Origin: Streptomyces sp. ISL-66
GTDB lineage: Bacteria; Actinomycetota; Actinomycetes; Streptomycetales; Streptomycetaceae
NCBI RefSeq assembly: GCF_018614135.1
Contig: NZ_JAGGOW010000171.1
Span: forward strand, 1-35,405
Direction: 5' to 3'
Length of the DNA stretch: 35,405 nucleotides
Shown here piece after piece: positions 26,849 through 35,368 of the stretch; within the stretch, counting starts at the first letter, position 1; every line of letters begins with the position of its first letter. The position numbers were made by a program, and so were the translations under genes. The notes under the pieces are model-generated. The model had not been told where the DNA came from. It saw nothing but the letters and a program-made list of their open reading frames with translations, and did not search any database.

Positions 26849-27970
26849 ATGCGGTCGAGGTCGGGAGCCGGCGTGCAGCGGGACGGCGCGGAGACGACTG
26901 CCCGCCACGGCGTGGGAACCGCGCCGGACGGAGGAGGGCCCGTCCTCGACGGCCGCTGGCTGATGCGGGGACCTGAAGGGCTGCTCTCGGCGTACGCGCG
27001 CACCCCCGGCGGGCTGCTGCGCTGGGCCGAGACCGAGCCGGGCGGGCCGCGGTGGCGGGGGCCCGACTTCTTCGCAGCCCCGGACGTGACCTCGCTCTCC
27101 GTGGCCCAGGGTCCGAACGGCTTCGTCCACTTCGTCGGCCGCCGTACGGTGCGCGGAAAGGCCGGCGCGAGCGTCGACGTCGCGCACGCGATCCAGTACC
27201 AGACCGGCCGGCCCCTCGGTGAGTGGAAGTCGCTCGGCAATCCGCACCGCGACTCGGCCCGTGGCGTGTACGTCGGGAACCCGGTCGTCTCGGTCGCCGC
27301 GAACGGGGCGGCGTACGTCTTCCTCGCCAATGCCTCCGGCGACCTCGCGGTCTGCCGCGAATCGGCGGCCGGCAAGTGGCTCCCCTGGCAGGGCGTCAAG
27401 TGCCGGGGCGTGCGTTCCGACATGGCCCCGGTGCCCCTCGCGTCGGGGCTCATGGAGGCCCTGGTGCCCACCGAAGCCGGGGCCATGAGGTGCTGTCAGC
27501 CGGAGCCGGACGCCGCTCTGGCGCGCACCCCGGACCTGCCGTTGGTGCCGGCCGAGCAGAGCGTCGTGGGTATCGAGACGGCGCCGGGCCGGGCCACCTA
27601 CTACTGGACCGACCCGGAGACCACAGGCCTCCAGGCGTACCGGGAGGGCGGCTGGGTGATCCCGCTCGGCGGCAGCGCGGCCGAGGGGCGCGTCTCGGCC
27701 CTGCGGACGATGATCGACGGATACGACTGCACGATCCTCGCCTACCGGGGCCTGGACGGCCACGTCGTCCTCGGCGCTTTCGGCACCGGGAACGAGGGCG
27801 CCGGTGTGTGGTGGGAGCCGACCGGCGAATGGTGCGCGGCGCCCCCCGCCCTCGCGCTCGACCACTTCGGGCGGGTCGTCGTCGCCTTCCTCGATGCCGA
27901 TGGCGGCCTGCGGATCGCCCGGCAGGGCACTGGGCGCAGTTTTGTAATGGACCGATCAGTCCAGGTCTGA
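26849..27970 (+). CDS. Hypothetical protein with beta-propeller-like repeats
   Basis: A 373-residue soluble protein of unknown function. No signal peptide or membrane helix is seen. From residue about 30 it consists of repeated blade-like units: a Gly/Asn turn followed by hydrophobic strands and a Trp-containing end. Examples are LLSAYARTPGGLLRWAETEP, VAQGPNGFVHFVGRR, AANGAAYVFLANASGDLAV and ALDHFGRVVVAFLDADGGL. This pattern recalls tectonin/PLL-like sugar-binding propellers, with six or so blades. The start is the ATG at 26849 behind GGAGGG. It lies between the LCP gene and the Stealth cluster and has its own upstream region. A glycan-binding role is a guess from fold and neighbours. Confidence 0.75.
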   Translation: MRSRSGAGVQRDGAETTARHGVGTAPDGGGPVLDGRWLMRGPEGLLSAYARTPGGLLRWAETEPGGPRWRGPDFFAAPDVTSLSVAQGPNGFVHFVGRRTVRGKAGASVDVAHAIQYQTGRPLGEWKSLGNPHRDSARGVYVGNPVVSVAANGAAYVFLANASGDLAVCRESAAGKWLPWQGVKCRGVRSDMAPVPLASGLMEALVPTEAGAMRCCQPEPDAALARTPDLPLVPAEQSVVGIETAPGRATYYWTDPETTGLQAYREGGWVIPLGGSAAEGRVSALRTMIDGYDCTILAYRGLDGHVVLGAFGTGNEGAGVWWEPTGEWCAAPPALALDHFGRVVVAFLDADGGLRIARQGTGRSFVMDRSVQV

Positions 27971-28076
27971 TCGGATCGATCCCTTTCCGTCCATGGTTCT
28001 CCGGGGTGGGGGCGGACTCTATGTGTGATGGCCCCCACAGTGAAACCCCTGGTTTGCCGCAAGTTCATTTCAGGTG

Positions 28077-28178
28077 CGTAACGGCCGCCCGGAAACCTTG
28101 GCCGTGGATAGACGCCCCGTAACGGCCTATGTAAAGGTTGCGTAATGCTGGATCGGGTGGAACGGGATGGTCCCGTTC
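28077..28178. promoter_or_regulatory. Direct repeats and hairpin upstream of the Stealth cluster
   Basis: The 289-bp gap before the first Stealth gene holds CGTAACGGCC twice (28077-28086 and 28118-28127) and a partial third CGTAA (28141). A perfect inverted repeat follows, GAACGGGA-tgg-TCCCGTTC (28160-28178), enclosed by CTGGA/TCCAG. The direct repeats, 41 bp apart or nearly four helical turns, look like activator or repressor sites. The hairpin would lie in the mRNA leader. Confidence 0.45.
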
Positions 28179-28259
28179 TGCATCTTCCAGAAAAGGTTTT
28201 GATGCGGATGTCCCGGGAGTAGCGGCACCAGGGGCATGGGCGGTGGCTCGTGATCTTGG

Positions 28260-30074
28260 ATGGTGCGGAAGTCTGTGAGCCTCAAGAACCCTGAGGCGAG
28301 TGCTCTGGTTGCGTCTTACCGTTCGCTGCTGCCCGTACGAGCCCGCCGCAAGATCGTCCGCAAGGTGCCGCGTCCGCTGCGCCAGGCCGTCATGGCCTTC
28401 CTCGCCTCCTTCGACTCGCTCCGCTCCGCCCTCGCGGTCCGCGCACTCGGCGGCCGCAGCCGAGGTGCCCGGCACAGCGCACGCGGTGCGATACGCGTCG
28501 TACGCCTCGGCGGAAAGCACGTCAGGACCGTAGTCGTGCCCGGGGCCACCGAATGGGCGGCCCGCGCACGCAACCTGCACCTGCTGGTCAGCATGCTCGA
28601 AGAAGCGGACATCGATTTCTTCTGCATACGCGGCACCGAGAACAGGCTGCCCTGCGTGGCCGTCCCCTCGGTCTGGCGCGAGGACGCGGAAGAGGTCCTC
28701 CAGATCGGCTTCGGGCACAACCCCGGATACGTCGGCGAGGGCTCCGGCGCCTCCATGCGCTCCGGCTCCACCTCCGCCGCCTGGCGCAGGCTCCGCCACG
28801 CCAAGGTGCTGCGCCTGGCCTGGAACGTCTGCGACCCCTCCGGCCACCTCGTCTTCGGCCCCGAATCCGGCGTCGAACTGGAGTTCTGGGGCCAGGACGG
28901 CGAGGAGTACGTGGCTCCGCGCCCCAACAGCGTCGTGACCAGCGCCGGGGTCGGCGTGGAACGCCGGCTGGCCGAGCAGAAGCTCTTCAGCCCCGTCCCC
29001 CAGCTCTACACCACGGGCCTGACGCGCACCCTCACCGAGTTCACCGCTCCGCTCCCCGGCGACCACGTCTACCCCGTCGACGTCGTCTACACCTGGGTCG
29101 ACGACTCAGATCCGGTCTGGCGGGCCGCCAAGGAGGCGGCCCGGGGCACCGCGGGCAAGGGATCCGGATCGCCCCTGCACGAACAGGCCGCCAACGACTC
29201 CCGCTTCAAGAGCCGCGACGAGCTCCGCTACTCGCTGCGCTCGATCCACCAGTACGCCCCCTGGGTGCGCAACATCTTCCTGGTCACCGCCGGCCAGGCC
29301 CCCGGCTGGCTCAACACGGAGTTCCCCGGCCTGCGCGTGGTCGACCACCGCGAGATCTTCTCCGACCCCGCCGCCCTGCCGACCTTCAACTCGCACGCCA
29401 TCGAGAGCCAGCTGCACCACATCGAGGACCTCTCGGAACACTTCCTCTACCTCAACGACGACGTGTTCTTCGGTCGGCCGGTGGAGCTCGGGCACTTCTT
29501 CCACCCCAACGGTCTGACCAAGTTCTTCATGTCCAAGGCCCTCATCCCGTCCGGCCGCAACGGCGACGCGGACCTCCCGGTCAACGCGGCGGGCCGCAAC
29601 AGCCGCAGCCTGATCGCCCAGCAGTTCGGCACCTTCATCTCCCAGAAGATGAAGCACACGCCGCACGCGCTGCGGCGCAGCATCCTCGCCGAGATCGAGC
29701 AGGTCCACGAGCGGGCCCACTGGGCCACGCAGCACGCCACCTTCCGCTCCCCGCACGACGTGCCCATCGCGTCCTCGCTGCACCACTACTACGCCTACCA
29801 CTCGGCCCGGGCGACGGTGGCGGACCTGCGGTACACGTACATCGACATCGGTGACGACAAGGCCCAGCAGCGGCTCGACCGGCTCGTCGCGCGCCGCGAC
29901 TTCGACACCTTCTGCATCAACGACACCGTGACGCCCGCCGATCCGGACGCCCAGGAGCGGATGGTCACCACCTTCCTGGAGACGTACTTCCCCGTCCCCA
30001 GCCCCTACGAGATACCGGGCGCGACCGGCCTTCCGGTGCGACGCGTCAACGAGTTGGGACGTGTACGGGCATGA
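28260..30074 (+). CDS. Stealth-family capsular polysaccharide phosphotransferase
   Basis: A 604-residue protein of the Stealth family (also called CR1-CR4 family). These enzymes transfer N-acetylhexosamine-1-phosphate from a UDP-sugar to a sugar hydroxyl, making phosphodiester-linked glycans; human GNPTAB shares the domain. Conserved regions: CR1 YTWVDDSDPVW at residue 277, CR2 RDELRYSLRSI at 319, CR3 YLNDDVFFGRP near 397, CR4 CINDT at 552. The His-rich segment SHAIESQLHHIEDLSEHFLY precedes CR3. Residues about 85-265 form a separate domain also found in the GT4-Stealth protein downstream. No signal peptide is seen, so it acts in the cytoplasm. The ATG at 28260 has only a weak ribosome binding site. 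It overlaps the next start by ATGA. Confidence 0.9.
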   Translation: MVRKSVSLKNPEASALVASYRSLLPVRARRKIVRKVPRPLRQAVMAFLASFDSLRSALAVRALGGRSRGARHSARGAIRVVRLGGKHVRTVVVPGATEWAARARNLHLLVSMLEEADIDFFCIRGTENRLPCVAVPSVWREDAEEVLQIGFGHNPGYVGEGSGASMRSGSTSAAWRRLRHAKVLRLAWNVCDPSGHLVFGPESGVELEFWGQDGEEYVAPRPNSVVTSAGVGVERRLAEQKLFSPVPQLYTTGLTRTLTEFTAPLPGDHVYPVDVVYTWVDDSDPVWRAAKEAARGTAGKGSGSPLHEQAANDSRFKSRDELRYSLRSIHQYAPWVRNIFLVTAGQAPGWLNTEFPGLRVVDHREIFSDPAALPTFNSHAIESQLHHIEDLSEHFLYLNDDVFFGRPVELGHFFHPNGLTKFFMSKALIPSGRNGDADLPVNAAGRNSRSLIAQQFGTFISQKMKHTPHALRRSILAEIEQVHERAHWATQHATFRSPHDVPIASSLHHYYAYHSARATVADLRYTYIDIGDDKAQQRLDRLVARRDFDTFCINDTVTPADPDAQERMVTTFLETYFPVPSPYEIPGATGLPVRRVNELGRVRA

Positions 30075-31015
30075 GTGGCCTGCGAGCCGGCCTCGGCGCA
30101 GTGCGCAGGCGGCTCCTCAAGCTCAACGCCGCCCGCCGCGCCTGGCGGCTGATGGTGCCCGTCCTCGTCCCGAGGAGGGCCAAGCGCTCCGCCCTGCTGC
30201 TGTACGCCGCCGTGCTCGACGGGCAGACGGTGAACCTGCACGCCGAGCTGCCGGTCACGGCCGGCATCCCGGACAGCGCTGAGATCGTCCTCGGCAGCGG
30301 CCGCAACCGCTACGCCGTCCCCGCACGCATCCGAACCGACCGCGACGGCCGCGTGCTCGTGGACGCGGCCGTGCTGCTCGGCGCCGAGATGGGAGGGGCC
30401 CCGGTCACCCCGGGCCGCTGGAAGCTGCGGCTGCGGACCAGGGCCGGGCGCTCCTCGCGCAACCTGCCGCTGATGCTGAGCGGCCCGCCCTCGGTGTACG
30501 AGGGCGGGGCGACCGGGCCGATGGCCTTCTCGCCCGTCACCGGCCGCCGCCACCGCATCGTCCGCAGCGCCACCGGCGAGGCACGCATCATCTGCAGCGC
30601 CCCGAAGCCGGGGGTGGAGGTCGTCCATCTCCATATCGGGCATTCCGGTATCCAGGTCGATTTCCGTGTCCTCGGCATCAAGGCCGAGGACGCGTGGTGC
30701 GAGTTCGCCGCGTCGGGCCGCCGGATCACCGCCTGGCCCGCCGAGACGGAGCCCGGCGTCTGGCGCGTAGGCGTGCCGCTGTCGGAGATGACTCCCGCGG
30801 GGCACCGGAACGAGCACTGGGACATGCTGTTCTGCTCCGAGGGCCGCCGCTCGGTGCGCGTGGCCCGCAAGCTGCACGACGTGCGTGACCCGCAGCGGGT
30901 CTTCGCAGCACGCAGGATCGTGGTGGCGCCCGGTCCAGAGAATTTGATCATGGTCGAATCGCGGTACACGGCAGCCGGGAACCTCCGGTTCACGTGCAGT
31001 ACCGCGGCCGGGTGA
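30071..31015 (+). CDS. Hypothetical protein of the Stealth cluster, beta-rich
   Basis: A 314-residue protein that I cannot assign to a named family. After a basic N-terminal helix (residues about 5-40, rich in Arg/Leu) it shows alternating hydrophobic strands, in two parts: LLLYAAVLDGQTVNLHAELP to about residue 140, then TGEARIICSAPKPGVEVVHL to ENLIMVESRYTAAGNLRFTC. The composition suggests two beta-sandwich domains, like accessory domains seen beside teichoic-acid and capsule glycosyltransferases, but the similarity is weak. No signal peptide or membrane segment is seen. The start codon overlaps the stop of the Stealth gene (ATGA), and the next gene starts 8 bp after its stop, so it is translated together with both phosphotransferases and probably works with them. 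Confidence 0.8.
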   Translation: MSGLRAGLGAVRRRLLKLNAARRAWRLMVPVLVPRRAKRSALLLYAAVLDGQTVNLHAELPVTAGIPDSAEIVLGSGRNRYAVPARIRTDRDGRVLVDAAVLLGAEMGGAPVTPGRWKLRLRTRAGRSSRNLPLMLSGPPSVYEGGATGPMAFSPVTGRRHRIVRSATGEARIICSAPKPGVEVVHLHIGHSGIQVDFRVLGIKAEDAWCEFAASGRRITAWPAETEPGVWRVGVPLSEMTPAGHRNEHWDMLFCSEGRRSVRVARKLHDVRDPQRVFAARRIVVAPGPENLIMVESRYTAAGNLRFTCSTAAG

Positions 31016-31023
31016 GGAAGAGT

Positions 31024-33900
31024 ATGAAGGTCACGTTTCTGCTGACCGCGGCAGACGCGATGAGCGACGCCGAACGCACCGTGTTCAACCAGGCGGCCGA
31101 ACTGGCCGCCATCGGATACGACGTGTGCGTCCTCAGCGTCTTCAAGGTCCGCCGCCGCCGCTTCGTGCCACCGGACGCAAGGGTCCGCACCCGCTTCCTC
31201 ATCGAGGCCGGCGGCGCGACCCACCGGCCGGTCCGCGACTCCGGGCTCGACGAGGCGCGCTCCGCCGCGCTCGCTTCCGTACCCAGCGCGGTCGTCGAGC
31301 GCCGCTGGGACAACCGGTTCAACCGGCTCGCCGACATCGAGCTCGAGTACGCGTTGCAGAACACGGACGCCGACGTACTCGTCAGCACCTCGCCAGCGCT
31401 CATGGCGTACACCGCGGCGTTCGTGGCCACCGGGGTGCTCACGGTCCACCACGAACAGCGGGTCTCCGAGCTGGGCGGCCCCGAGGGCGAACCGCTGCTC
31501 AAGCACACTCCCCGGTTCGACGCCGTCACCTTCCCGAGCCCGCGGTCCTACGAATGGTTCATGGAGACCTTCGGCGCCGGCAATCCGCAGCTCGACGTGA
31601 TCCCGCCCGCCCCGCTCGCCGGCTTCCGCCCCCGCTCCACGCTCCAGACCCGCATCGTCATGCTCAGCGCCCCCCTGGTGGAGCGGGCCGGACTCGTCGA
31701 CGCCCTCAAGGCCTGGGCGACCATCGCCCCGAACCACCCCACCTGGTCCCTGCGCGTCATCGGCGAGGGCCCGCAGATCGGCCTCCTGCGCCGCCTGCGC
31801 AATCAGCTCGGCCTGCACGGCAGCGTGCACTTGATCAGCGAGGCCCCGTTCCTCGCCGAGGAGTGGGCCAAGGCGAGCATCGCCCTGTGCTCCTCCCAGT
31901 CCGAGGCGGGCGGCCTCTCCCTGATGGAGGCGCAGACGGCCGGTGTCCCCGTCGTCGCCTACGACTGCCCCAACGCCCCCCGGGACGTGGTCCAGGACGG
32001 CCGCACCGGCATCCTGGTCACACCCGGTGACACCGAGGCGCTCGCAAGCGTCATCACGCGGCTCATCGAGGACGATCCGCTGCGCCACGCCATGGGCGGT
32101 GCCGCCCTCGAGGCGGCCGCCCGCTTCGAGGCGACCCACGTCACCGCCCGCTGGGACGGCCTCTTCAGGCTGCTCGCCGCGGGCCGCGACTCCGGATCCC
32201 GCGCGGCGTCCAAGGCCGCCCGGCTCGCCGCCCACGCGCTGCACGCCGGCAACGACGGGGCCGCCCGCGCCGCGGCCGCCGCCCCGGCCAGCACCTCCCG
32301 CACCAAGCGGTTGCGCGACACGGAGGAGCGCATCCTCAAGCACCGCCGCTCCCTGGTGCGCGACGGCGGCCAGCTCTGCCGGGTCATCGACTCCGAGTCG
32401 CCCTTCGAGATCTCCTCCAGCAACCTCGCGCTGGCGGCCGACGCGCTGGAGCGGGCCCGCATCCCCTACTTCGTCGTCCGGGACACCAAGGTGCGCCACT
32501 CGGTCGCCGTCCACGCCGAGCACCGCGACGAAGTCCTCAAGGTGCTCGCCGAGACCTACCCCGGGGAGCCCGTCTACATAGCGCTGGTCAACGACGCCGA
32601 CTCACCGACCCTCACCACCCTCGCGGAATTGGCCACCGACCACATCGGGGCCACGTTCGCCGGCGTGCGGGTCTACCAGAGCGCCGTCACCGCCTCCCGG
32701 ACCCTGCGCCTGACTGCCGCGTACGGCTGCACCATCTCCTTCTGGGAGGAGGACCCGCAGGACCCGGAGTTCTTCCTCTCCCCGACCCGTACGCTCATCG
32801 GCGCACGCGTGCCCCGGCCCGCGCTGCGCCAGGCCTCCCTGGTCCTCGGCGGCCGGACCTACCCGTCCATCGAGCCGTACGCCCAGACCCTGCACCACGA
32901 CTTCGGCTTCCCCATCGACGCCGTCTACACCTGGGTCGACGGCGCGGACATGGCCTGGCTGGAACGGAAGAACGCCGCCCTGTCCGCGATGGGCATCGTC
33001 ACCGAGGACGCCGCCACCAGCGCCGCACGCTTCCGCAACCGTGACGAGCTGCGCTACTCGCTGCGCTCGATCGACATGTACGGACCCTGGATCCGCAACA
33101 TCTACCTGATCACGGACCAGCAGGTGCCGGCCTGGCTGGACACCAGCCACCCCCGGGTGCGCGTCGTCGACCACTCCGAGATCTTCGGCACGGCGGGCAG
33201 TCTCCCCACGTACAACTCGCACGCCATCGAAAGCCGGATGCACCACATCGAAGGGCTCTCCGAGCACTTCCTCTACTTCAACGACGACATCTTCCTGGGC
33301 CGCCCGGTCCAGCCGAACCTGTTCTATCTCAGCAACGGGCAGGCGAAGCACTTCACGTCGTCGAACGCCATTCCGATGAGTGCCATCACCGAGGGCGACG
33401 AGTTCAGCCGCATGGCGGCGAAGAACAACCGCGAGCTCATACGGCAGATGTTCGGCCGGACCCTCGTGAACTCCTTCGTCCACGCCCCGCACCCGCTGCG
33501 GCGCAGCATCATGTTCGACCTCGAGTCGCATTTTCCCGAGGCGATGCAGCGCACCGCCCACGCCCAGCTGCGCAGCCCCACCGACGTGTCGACCGCCTCC
33601 TCGCTGCACCACTACTTCGGCTACTACACCGAGCGCAGCGTGCCGGGCGGACTGAGCGCCGGTTTCGTGAACGTCGGCCTCAGCGAACAGCTCCAGAAGC
33701 TGAACACCATCCTCACCGCACGCGCGAACGACACCTTCTGCCTGAACGACTATCACGACGGCGACGTTTCGGAAGACGAGCAGGACGCGATCCTGGCCGG
33801 CTTCCTGCCGAGCTACTTTCCGGTTGCCAGCCAATTCGAATTCGGATCACCGAGGAACCAGCGCTTCCACGCCGGTCTGCTCCCCGGGTTCCCGCTGTAG
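31024..33900 (+). CDS. GT4 glycosyltransferase - Stealth phosphotransferase fusion
   Basis: A 958-residue two-enzyme protein. Residues 1 to about 390 are a GT-B glycosyltransferase of the GT4 type: N-terminal Rossmann part MKVTFLLTAADAMSDAERTV, and the sugar-nucleotide EX7E motif at Glu294 and Glu302 (SEAGGLSLMEAQTAGVPVV). Residues about 430-620 form a linker domain related to the N-terminal domain of the upstream Stealth protein. Residues about 630-945 are a full Stealth unit: CR1 YTWVDGADMAWL at 635, CR2 RDELRYSLRSI at 673, CR3 FNDDIFLGRP at 752, CR4 CLNDY at 906. The ATG at 31024 has GAGGAAG just upstream. One chain may both add a sugar and add a sugar phosphate to the same glycan; this is inferred from the fusion. 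Confidence 0.9.
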   Translation: MKVTFLLTAADAMSDAERTVFNQAAELAAIGYDVCVLSVFKVRRRRFVPPDARVRTRFLIEAGGATHRPVRDSGLDEARSAALASVPSAVVERRWDNRFNRLADIELEYALQNTDADVLVSTSPALMAYTAAFVATGVLTVHHEQRVSELGGPEGEPLLKHTPRFDAVTFPSPRSYEWFMETFGAGNPQLDVIPPAPLAGFRPRSTLQTRIVMLSAPLVERAGLVDALKAWATIAPNHPTWSLRVIGEGPQIGLLRRLRNQLGLHGSVHLISEAPFLAEEWAKASIALCSSQSEAGGLSLMEAQTAGVPVVAYDCPNAPRDVVQDGRTGILVTPGDTEALASVITRLIEDDPLRHAMGGAALEAAARFEATHVTARWDGLFRLLAAGRDSGSRAASKAARLAAHALHAGNDGAARAAAAAPASTSRTKRLRDTEERILKHRRSLVRDGGQLCRVIDSESPFEISSSNLALAADALERARIPYFVVRDTKVRHSVAVHAEHRDEVLKVLAETYPGEPVYIALVNDADSPTLTTLAELATDHIGATFAGVRVYQSAVTASRTLRLTAAYGCTISFWEEDPQDPEFFLSPTRTLIGARVPRPALRQASLVLGGRTYPSIEPYAQTLHHDFGFPIDAVYTWVDGADMAWLERKNAALSAMGIVTEDAATSAARFRNRDELRYSLRSIDMYGPWIRNIYLITDQQVPAWLDTSHPRVRVVDHSEIFGTAGSLPTYNSHAIESRMHHIEGLSEHFLYFNDDIFLGRPVQPNLFYLSNGQAKHFTSSNAIPMSAITEGDEFSRMAAKNNRELIRQMFGRTLVNSFVHAPHPLRRSIMFDLESHFPEAMQRTAHAQLRSPTDVSTASSLHHYFGYYTERSVPGGLSAGFVNVGLSEQLQKLNTILTARANDTFCLNDYHDGDVSEDEQDAILAGFLPSYFPVASQFEFGSPRNQRFHAGLLPGFPL

Positions 33901-33915
33901 GAGACAGGACTGTTC

Positions 33916-35313
33916 ATGAGCAAGATCTGCGTGGTCGGAAACTCCGTGGCCAAGTCGCGGAAGCCGGAGGAGTCTCCGCTGGCGGGCTGGGGACAGTTCC
34001 TCACGGAGTTCGTGATGCCGTATCACGAGGTGCGCAACTACGCGCGGGACGCCATGACGGCCCGTACCTACTTCCTGGAACGGCTTCCCACCCTCCTCGA
34101 ACTGCTGGAGCCGGGCGACATCGTCCTCATCGACTTCGGCACCGTCGAACAGCGCTTCGACAACCCGATGCGCTACCACGGGCCGCGTGAATTCAAGGAA
34201 TTCATGTACCTGTACGTGGAGGCCATCCGGGCCCAGGGCGCCGTGCCCGTCCTGATGACCTCCGCGTCGCGGTGCACGTTCGACAACGAGGGCAATGTCG
34301 CCGACACCCTCGGCGAGTACCCGCAGCTGATGCGCGAGGCCGCGGCCGAGACCGGCGCCGGCCTGGTGGACCTGCACGCCTTCACCACGCGGATGCTCCA
34401 GGAGCTGGGCCCGCAGCGGGCCCGCCAGTACTTCCGCTGGGTGGACGCGGGGGAGCACCCCAACCACCCCGACGGCTTCATCGACTCGACGCATTTCAAC
34501 GAGATCGGTGCCCGCGAGGTCGCCCGCATCGTGGCCATCGGCCTGCACAACTCCCCGGTCGTACCGCATGGGTTCGTCAACCCCGAAGCCGTCGCGATGG
34601 CCCCACAACTACCGCCGCCAGCCGCCGAGTTCACCGTGGAGAAGCCCGAGTTCGCCCTGTATTCCGACCAGCGCTACGGCAACGCGCCGGTCTTCGGCTC
34701 GCCCTCGGCCGGCAAGCTCATCAGCGCCATGGGCAAGTTCTCGGGCACCGCCGACCCGGGCACGAGCTACCTGCTGTTCTTCGAGAACGGCGGCTACGCC
34801 GGCGGTACGCGCGTCAGCCAGGAGGGCAAGTGGCTGTGGCGGCGGGTGCTCAACTGGACGGCGGGCGATCACATCCTGCAGGCCGTCGGCATCACCGGCC
34901 ACGGTCCCACCCCGGTCGCCACCCTGCCGTTCACGGTCAAGGACTGGGTGGCCCCGCCGGTCGTGACCTCCCCGAAGGACGGCGGTTACGCCGGTACCCG
35001 GCCGCGGTTCACCGGTACGGCCGAGCCCGGCGTCTCGAAGATCGCGATCCTGGAGAACGGCCGCCTCATAGCCTCGGTGGCCGTGGCCCCGGACGGTCAG
35101 TGGAAGGTCACCCACCCGCACGTCTGGAAGCCCGGCACGTACACGCTGGACTTCGTGGCCGTCTTCAGCGCCATCCACTCGGTGCCCGCCCGGATCACCA
35201 TGAGGGTCCACGGCGTCCCGGAAGACAACTGGATCCGGCAGTCGGCGCTCGTCTCGCGCGAGCCCTGCTCCGACAACCCCTGCGAGCACTACCCGTACGG
35301 CGGCGGCCACTGA
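33916..35313 (+). CDS. SGNH-hydrolase-like protein with two Ig-like domains
   Basis: A 465-residue protein. Residues 1 to about 215 match the rhamnogalacturonan-acetylesterase type SGNH fold (CE12): block I is GNSVA (Ser10), block V is DSTHFNEIGA (Asp190, His193). Two changes are odd: the block I Asp is Asn9, and the oxyanion motif GHND is GTVEQ (75-79), lacking the conserved Asn. Two Ig-like modules follow at about 255-345 and 350-440 (FSGTADPGTSYLLFFENG; FTGTAEPGVSKIAILENG), then a tail CSDNPCEHYPYGGGH. No signal peptide is seen. It starts 15 bp after the GT4-Stealth stop, so it is the last gene of that operon. It may bind or deacetylate the glycan, or have lost catalysis. Confidence 0.85.
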   Translation: MSKICVVGNSVAKSRKPEESPLAGWGQFLTEFVMPYHEVRNYARDAMTARTYFLERLPTLLELLEPGDIVLIDFGTVEQRFDNPMRYHGPREFKEFMYLYVEAIRAQGAVPVLMTSASRCTFDNEGNVADTLGEYPQLMREAAAETGAGLVDLHAFTTRMLQELGPQRARQYFRWVDAGEHPNHPDGFIDSTHFNEIGAREVARIVAIGLHNSPVVPHGFVNPEAVAMAPQLPPPAAEFTVEKPEFALYSDQRYGNAPVFGSPSAGKLISAMGKFSGTADPGTSYLLFFENGGYAGGTRVSQEGKWLWRRVLNWTAGDHILQAVGITGHGPTPVATLPFTVKDWVAPPVVTSPKDGGYAGTRPRFTGTAEPGVSKIAILENGRLIASVAVAPDGQWKVTHPHVWKPGTYTLDFVAVFSAIHSVPARITMRVHGVPEDNWIRQSALVSREPCSDNPCEHYPYGGGH

Positions 35314-35328
35314 TTCGGCGCCCTGCCC

Positions 35329-35368
35329 CTTCCCGCCGGCCCCGCCGGCCGGAAGGCCGACGGGAAAG
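35329..35368 (+). terminator. Stealth operon terminator
   Basis: CTTCCCGCCGGCC and GGCCGACGGGAAAG form a stem with one mismatch, 15 bp after the last stop codon. No other gene starts before the window ends. Confidence 0.65.
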
